Part shown: piece by piece, positions 6,503-10,018 of the stretch
How the letters are laid out: each line of letters begins with the position of its first letter
How positions within the stretch are numbered: position 1 is the first letter of the stretch
NCBI GenBank assembly: GCA_023391905.1
Contig: JAEWAD010000544.1
Span: 1 to 10,018, forward strand
Direction of reading: 5' to 3'
DNA length: 10,018 nt
From: Pseudomonadota bacterium
GTDB lineage: Bacteria; Pseudomonadota; Alphaproteobacteria; Rhizobiales; Kaistiaceae
Program-made: the position numbers and the translations under genes
The notes under the pieces: generated by a model
Seen by the model: only the letters and a program-made list of their open reading frames with translations
Database searches by the model: none
Told to the model about the DNA's origin: nothing

Positions 6503-7338
6503 GCTGAAGTGGCTCGTTCGATGGCGCGACGGAGCGCGACGACATGGGTCTGGCGGTCGAGCGGATCTTCCATGCCGGCCGCGGTGACGATTTCGTCGGC
6601 GGCGACACTGTCGAAGACCTGTTCGAGCCGGGCGGCGGTGCCGTCGCCGAGAAGCCGGCTTGCGTCGGCCACGACGATGGGCCGGCTTTCCGTGGCGCCG
6701 ATGACGACACGACAGACGCCCCGGTCGGGATCGGCCAGGAAGGCGCCGATCGCATGGGCGAACTCGCCCGTCTTGCGGCAGCTCTTGTAGTAGCCCCAGC
6801 GCGCCGAGCGCCCGAGCTTCGGCACCGTGACCGAGACGAGCATCTCGCCGGGCCGGAGGTCGGCTTCGAGCGCGCCAAGCATATAGTCCTCGACGGCGAT
6901 GGTGCGCTCGCCCGAGGGCCCGCGCAGCGTGACGCGGGCGCCGACCGCCGAGAGCATCGAGATCCAGTCGGCGGAAGGATCCGCATGGGTCAGGCTGCCG
7001 CCGACCGTGCCGCGATTGCGCACGGCGCGATAGGCGATGCCGTTGGCGACGCGGGGCAGCGCCCCATGCGTCACGTCGGGAACGCGGCGGTCCTCGATAT
7101 CGGCGTGCGTGATGCAGGCGCCGAAGACGATCGCGTCGCCCTTGTCGGTGACCTGCTTCAGCTCGTCGATCGCCGCAATGTCAACGAGGAGGTCCGGCTG
7201 CACCAGCCGCATGTTGAGCATCGGGCCGAGCGACTGTCCGCCCGCCATCAGCTTCACGCTCGGCCCGTCCTCGGCCAAAAGCGCGAGCACCGCACCGACA
7301 TCGGCCGGCCGCGCATAGTCGAAATTGACCGGCTTCAC
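6499..7338 (-). CDS. molybdenum hydroxylase FAD-binding medium subunit (CoxM/XdhB-like)
   Basis: A 279-residue flavoprotein subunit, within the normal 270-300 range. It receives electrons from the [2Fe-2S] clusters of the small subunit and passes them to an external acceptor. FAD-binding motifs sit exactly where expected for CoxM-like proteins: AGGQS at residues 32-36 and TVGG at 111-114 followed by SLTHADPSAD. A CO-dehydrogenase-type flavoprotein C-terminal domain follows (from about residue 175, including the YYKSCRKTGEFA region). The start is GTG at 7338, preceded by GGGGGA 7 bases upstream and overlapping the large-subunit TGA by 4 bp (GTGA). Its own TGA overlaps the small-subunit ATG by 4 bp. 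These overlaps show the three subunits are made from one message. The substrate is set by the large subunit, not by this protein. Confidence 0.95.
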   Translation of the reverse strand: MKPVNFDYARPADVGAVLALLAEDGPSVKLMAGGQSLGPMLNMRLVQPDLLVDIAAIDELKQVTDKGDAIVFGACITHADIEDRRVPDVTHGALPRVANGIAYRAVRNRGTVGGSLTHADPSADWISMLSAVGARVTLRGPSGERTIAVEDYMLGALEADLRPGEMLVSVTVPKLGRSARWGYYKSCRKTGEFAHAIGAFLADPDRGVCRVVIGATESRPIVVADASRLLGDGTAARLEQVFDSVAADEIVTAAGMEDPLDRQTHVVALRRAIERATSA

Positions 7339-9701
7339 GCGAATTCCCCCTGCTTGACCTGGCTCGCCGCACTGGCCGTCTTCGCCGCCTGGATCGCCTC
7401 GAGCACGCGGCGCGGCGTCATCGGCGAATGCAGCAGTTCGGCACCGAACCGGCGGAGCGCGTCATTGACGGCGTTGCCGATCGCGGCCGGCGGCGCGATC
7501 GCCCCGCCCTCGCCGATGCCCTTGACGCCAAATTCCGTGTAGGGCGCGAGCGTCTCCATGTGATCGACCCGCGGCGCCGGCACCTCGGTCGGTCCCGGCA
7601 GCAGATAGTCGGCGAAGGTCGAGGCGAGCGGCTGGCCGGAGGCGTCGAAATTCATCTCCTCGTAGAGCGCCGTGCCGATGCCCTGCGCCAGGCCGCCATA
7701 GATCTGGCCGTCGACGACCATCGGATTGATCAGCTTGCCGCCGTCCTCGACGATGACGTAGTCGAGGATCTCGATGTCGCCCATCTCGGGATCGACGGCG
7801 ACGACAACGGCATGCGCCGCGTAGCTGAACGTGCCGGAATCGCGCACCGGCTTGTAGCCGATGGTCGATTCGAGCCCGCGCGGATCGACAGAGGCCGGCA
7901 GGTCCTGCGGCCGGCGATACCAGGTATGGGCGACCGCCTGGAGGCTGACGCTGCCATTCGGTCCGACGACATGGCCGTCGACCAGCTTCACGTCGGCAGG
8001 ATCGGCCTGCAGCAGGTGTGCGCCGATGCCCTTGGCGAGGCCGGCGACCTCGCGGGCCGCCGTCGCGACGGCGCCACCGGCCATGACGGCACAACGCGAG
8101 CCCCAGCTTCCGGTCGAGTACGGCGTGTATTCGGTGTCGCCATGGACGAGCTTGATCTTGGCGGTGTCGATACCGAGGATCTCGTGCGCCACCTGCGGCA
8201 GCGTCGTCTCCATGCTCTGGCCGTGCGAGTGCACGCCGACGCGGATCTCGAGGCCACCATCCGGCGTCATCCGCGCGGTCGCCTGCTCATGGCCCGGCAC
8301 CATGGGAATGCCCCAACCGGCATAGACCGAGGTGCCATGCGCGCCCTGCTCGCAATAGATCGAGTGGCCGATGCCGATCAGGCGACCGTCCGGCTCGCCC
8401 TGCTGCTGGCGCGCGCGGATGCCGGCGAGGTCGATCGCCGCCATGGCGCGATGCAGCGCCTCGGGATAGTCGCCGGAGTCGAAATGCTTGCGGGTGATGT
8501 TGTCGAACGGCATCTGCTCGGGCTGGACCAGGTTCTTCAGCCGCACCTCATGCGGCTCGATCCCCGCCTCGCGGGCAATGGCGTCGAGCACCAGTTCGAG
8601 CGCGTAGCAGACGCCTGTCCGCGCCACGCCGCGATAGGGCAGGATCGGACATTTGTTGGTCGAGACCGACCAGGTCCGGCAGCGATAGGACGGAAAATCA
8701 TAGGGCCCCGGCAGGATGCTGGCGATCTGCGCCGCCTCCAGGCAGGCCGAGAACGGATAGGAGGAGTAGGCGCCGGAATCGACGGTCGCCTCGCACTCGA
8801 TGCCCCGCAGCTTGCCGTCGCGATCGGCATAGCCGGTGATGATGTAGTGGTGCTCGCGGCAGTTCGCTCCGGCGGTCAGATGCTCGCGGCGATCCTCGAT
8901 CCAGCGCACGGGATGGTCGAGCTTCATGGCGAGGAAGGCGAGGCAAATGTCCTCGGGCAGCAGGATGCCCTTGTAGCCGAAGCCACCGCCGACATCCGGA
9001 GAGACGATGCGGACCTGCTCCTGGCCGAGGCCGAGGCATTCGGCGAGGCCGGTGCGGACGATGTGCGGCATCTGGCTGCCGGTATGGAGCACGAGCTGCT
9101 CCAGCCGCTTGTCCCAATAGGCGACGGTGCCGCGGCCTTCCATCGGCGCCATCGACTGGCGAGCGGTCGATATCTCGCGCGTCACCTTGATCGGGGCGTC
9201 GTAGGCCGCCTCCATGTTGACGTCGACGAAGGTCTCGAGAAAGACGTTGTCGCCCCAGTGCTCGTGCACCAGCGCGGCGCCCGGCTTCCGGGCCTCGATC
9301 ATGTCATGCAGAGCGGGCAGTTCGTCGAGGTCGAGTTCGACGGTCGCCGCGATATCCTCCGCCTCGGCCCGGCTGACGCCGACGCAGACGGCGATCAGCT
9401 CACCGACCTGGCGCACCTTCTCGAAGGCAAGGACGGGCTGCTCGGACACCTTGAACCCAGCGAGGCCTGACACGGCGACGATCGGCTTCACGCCCTCGAG
9501 GTCGCCCGCGACATAGACCCGGTCGCGCATCTCGTCCGGGATGCGGACGCCCGCGATACGGGCATGGGCGAGCGGCGAGCGGACGAAGGCGACGTCCTTC
9601 ATCCCCGGCAGCCGAAGGTCGGCGACATACTGGCCGCGCCCGCGGAGGAAACGGTCGTCCTCCTTGCGGAGCATGGACGCGCCGACACCCTGATTCTTCA
9701 T
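7335..9701 (-). CDS. molybdenum hydroxylase large (Moco-binding) subunit, xanthine dehydrogenase / form II CO-dehydrogenase-like
   Basis: A complete 788-residue catalytic subunit, the usual 770-810 length, with the aldehyde oxidase/xanthine dehydrogenase a/b-hammerhead domain (about residues 15-130) and the molybdopterin-binding domains behind it. Visible motifs: SMAPMEGRG, GGGFG at 238-242 (Moco contact), the active-site loop PYRGVAR at 355-361, and the catalytic Glu731 in GIGEGG. True CO dehydrogenases carry AYxCSFR in that loop, and form II homologues usually AYRGAGR. This protein matches neither exactly, so it should hydroxylate an aromatic, N-heterocyclic or aldehyde compound rather than CO; the substrate cannot be named. 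The start at 9701 has GGGAGG 6 bases upstream. An in-frame ATG at 9779 would add 26 atypical residues translated from the stem-loop leader. It is the first gene of a large-medium-small operon. No Moco insertion or maturation genes (xdhC, coxDEF) are visible in the window. Confidence 0.94.
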   Translation of the reverse strand: MKNQGVGASMLRKEDDRFLRGRGQYVADLRLPGMKDVAFVRSPLAHARIAGVRIPDEMRDRVYVAGDLEGVKPIVAVSGLAGFKVSEQPVLAFEKVRQVGELIAVCVGVSRAEAEDIAATVELDLDELPALHDMIEARKPGAALVHEHWGDNVFLETFVDVNMEAAYDAPIKVTREISTARQSMAPMEGRGTVAYWDKRLEQLVLHTGSQMPHIVRTGLAECLGLGQEQVRIVSPDVGGGFGYKGILLPEDICLAFLAMKLDHPVRWIEDRREHLTAGANCREHHYIITGYADRDGKLRGIECEATVDSGAYSSYPFSACLEAAQIASILPGPYDFPSYRCRTWSVSTNKCPILPYRGVARTGVCYALELVLDAIAREAGIEPHEVRLKNLVQPEQMPFDNITRKHFDSGDYPEALHRAMAAIDLAGIRARQQQGEPDGRLIGIGHSIYCEQGAHGTSVYAGWGIPMVPGHEQATARMTPDGGLEIRVGVHSHGQSMETTLPQVAHEILGIDTAKIKLVHGDTEYTPYSTGSWGSRCAVMAGGAVATAAREVAGLAKGIGAHLLQADPADVKLVDGHVVGPNGSVSLQAVAHTWYRRPQDLPASVDPRGLESTIGYKPVRDSGTFSYAAHAVVVAVDPEMGDIEILDYVIVEDGGKLINPMVVDGQIYGGLAQGIGTALYEEMNFDASGQPLASTFADYLLPGPTEVPAPRVDHMETLAPYTEFGVKGIGEGGAIAPPAAIGNAVNDALRRFGAELLHSPMTPRRVLEAIQAAKTASAASQVKQGEFA

Positions 9702-9707
9702 CTCGAT

Positions 9708-9713
9708 CCTCCC
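9708..9713 (-). promoter_or_regulatory. ribosome binding site of the large-subunit gene
   Basis: Minus-strand GGGAGG ends 6 bases before the ATG at 9701. It fixes the start and excludes the ATG at 9779, which has no comparable site. It begins only 2 bases after the stem-loop at 9716-9768. Confidence 0.88.
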
Positions 9714-9715
9714 GA

Positions 9716-9768
9716 TGCAGGGACTTTCGGCTTCGGCGGTTCCCTCTTCCGCCGAACGCCTCCCTGCA
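9716..9768 (-). promoter_or_regulatory. two-tier stem-loop in the leader of the Mo-hydroxylase operon
   Basis: An outer 8-bp perfect pairing (TGCAGGGA at 9716-9723 with TCCCTGCA at 9761-9768) encloses an inner 8-bp perfect pairing (TTCGGCGG at 9732-9739 with CCGCCGAA at 9749-9756). GGC (9729-9731) can also pair with GCC (9758-9760) between the two tiers. In the minus-strand message this structure would end 2 bases before the Shine-Dalgarno sequence. It could modulate translation or mRNA stability, or it could be a non-functional intergenic palindrome. It does not resemble the molybdenum-cofactor riboswitch that I know of. Confidence 0.45.
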
Positions 9769-9793
9769 GCCTTCTGCAATCGCTAGATCATCT

Positions 9794-9814
9794 TATTTTT
9801 GGAATGATAGCAAG
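9794..9814 (-). promoter_or_regulatory. AT-rich upstream element of the Mo-hydroxylase operon
   Basis: On the minus strand this reads CTTGCTA, TC, ATTCCAAAAATA. It lies about 90-110 bp before the large-subunit ATG, in the only AT-rich patch upstream of the operon, so it is the likely promoter/operator area. It closely resembles the element at 2220-2242 upstream of the binding-protein gene. I could not assign a convincing -35/-10 pair, so the exact promoter is left open. Confidence 0.4.
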
Positions 9815-9868
9815 AATATTGTGCCCATTCCCATCCTCCGGCCCTGCCTTGGCACAGGCCGCGGGAAG

Positions 9869-9904
9869 CCCCCGGGGGGGGGGGCCCCGCCCGGGGGGGG
9901 GGCC
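9869..9904. other. G/C homopolymer block, probable sequencing or assembly junction
   Basis: A 36-bp stretch of G and C only: 5 C, 11 G (9874-9884), 4 C, one G, 3 C, 10 G (9893-9902), 2 C. Nothing like it occurs elsewhere in the window. It separates the hydroxylase upstream region from an internal piece of glutamate synthase that begins without a start codon. Long G runs are a known error signature of some sequencing chemistries and of low-coverage contig ends. A natural G-rich repeat is possible but less likely. Confidence 0.6.
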
Positions 9905-9906
9905 AC

Positions 9907-10018
9907 GGCGCCGGCATGCTGGTCCAGGTTCCGCACAAGTTCTTCGCCGCCGAGGCGAAGCGGCTCGGCATCGCCCTGCCTACCGAAGGCTGCTACGGCG
10001 TCGGCCAGATCTTCTTCC
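9907..10018 (+). CDS. gltB: glutamate synthase large subunit, internal fragment lacking its N-terminus
   Basis: Thirty-seven codons read GAGMLVQVPHKFF, then AAEAKRLGIALP, then CYGVGQIFF, and run off the window. This matches the N-terminal glutamine amidotransferase (class II) domain of GltB just after its TGDGAG motif. GltB (about 1500 aa) makes glutamate from glutamine and 2-oxoglutarate. About 60-70 residues that should precede this point, including the catalytic Cys that begins the mature enzyme, are absent: upstream in this frame there is only the G/C homopolymer block, with no ATG and ribosome site. The codon before GAG is CAC, where homologues have GAC. The fragment is therefore a broken gene or, more likely, the near end of an intact gltB joined here by an assembly error. 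Confidence 0.75.

Noticed and set aside
7428..9470. 680-codon open frame on the plus strand opposite the large hydroxylase subunit
   Set aside because: It has the same GC-driven shadow character: D/A/R/G-rich, no recognisable domain, no ribosome site, and fully covered by a convincing gene on the other strand.
7335..9701. Assignment of the hydroxylase as a genuine carbon monoxide dehydrogenase (coxL)
   Set aside because: The form I active-site motif AYxCSFR is absent; the loop reads PYRGVAR.
9716..9768. Molybdenum-cofactor riboswitch in the hydroxylase leader
   Set aside because: The element is attractive given the Mo enzyme, but it is a short two-tier hairpin without the multi-stem architecture expected of that riboswitch.
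9702..9779. 26-residue N-terminal extension of the large hydroxylase subunit
   Set aside because: It is translated from the stem-loop leader, is unlike the family N-terminus, and GGGAGG at 9708-9713 clearly serves the ATG at 9701.
9783..9971. Small minus-strand open frame across the G/C homopolymer block
   Set aside because: It is proline/glycine-rich because of the homopolymers, crosses the suspect junction, and is antisense to the gltB fragment.

Overview
The window is high-GC DNA whose codon use, gene families and gene arrangement fit an alphaproteobacterium, most likely of the Hyphomicrobiales/rhizobial type. This rests on protein recognition only, since no rRNA or other marker gene is present. 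Almost all of it is ordinary dense metabolic and transport coding sequence. I saw no mobile element, CRISPR array, tRNA or rRNA.

Left part (1-3605, plus strand). The C-terminal end of an FAD-dependent amine/amino-acid oxidase-type protein is followed 32 bp later by a complete antiquitin-type aldehyde dehydrogenase (L-piperidine-6-carboxylate / alpha-aminoadipate semialdehyde dehydrogenase). The pair resembles the amaA-amaB arrangement that turns pipecolate, from lysine, into alpha-aminoadipate. A 408-bp gene-free stretch with an AT-rich core and small dyads follows. It leads into a Sec-exported type-1 (branched-chain amino acid type) ABC substrate-binding protein with no permease or ATPase genes beside it. 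A strong intrinsic terminator closes this block and is shared with the convergent gene on the other strand.

Middle and right part (3604-9701, minus strand). Read in the direction of transcription, this is a molybdenum hydroxylase (xanthine dehydrogenase / CO-dehydrogenase-like) operon: large Moco subunit, FAD medium subunit, then a [2Fe-2S] small subunit fused to a CoxG-like SRPBCC domain with a basic amphipathic tail. The genes overlap by 4 bp (GTGA and ATGA), so they are almost certainly translationally coupled. Downstream on the same strand lie a HutC-type GntR regulator and an Lrp/AsnC regulator with a TTG start. The hydroxylase has the general family's catalytic Glu but a PYRGVAR active-site loop rather than the CO-dehydrogenase AYxCSFR loop, so it probably hydroxylates an organic substrate that cannot be named from sequence. 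One reading is that the binding protein delivers a substrate that the hydroxylase and aldehyde dehydrogenase process, under the two local regulators. That link is inference, supported mainly by a similar AT-rich element upstream of both the binding-protein gene and the hydroxylase operon.

Right edge (9702-10018). The hydroxylase operon has an AT-rich promoter region and a two-tier stem-loop leader ending beside its ribosome binding site. Beyond it is a run of pure G/C homopolymers (11 G, then 10 G), immediately followed by an internal piece of glutamate synthase large subunit without its start or N-terminal catalytic region. This looks like an assembly or sequencing junction rather than natural gene order, so continuity of the window across about 9869-9906 should not be trusted.
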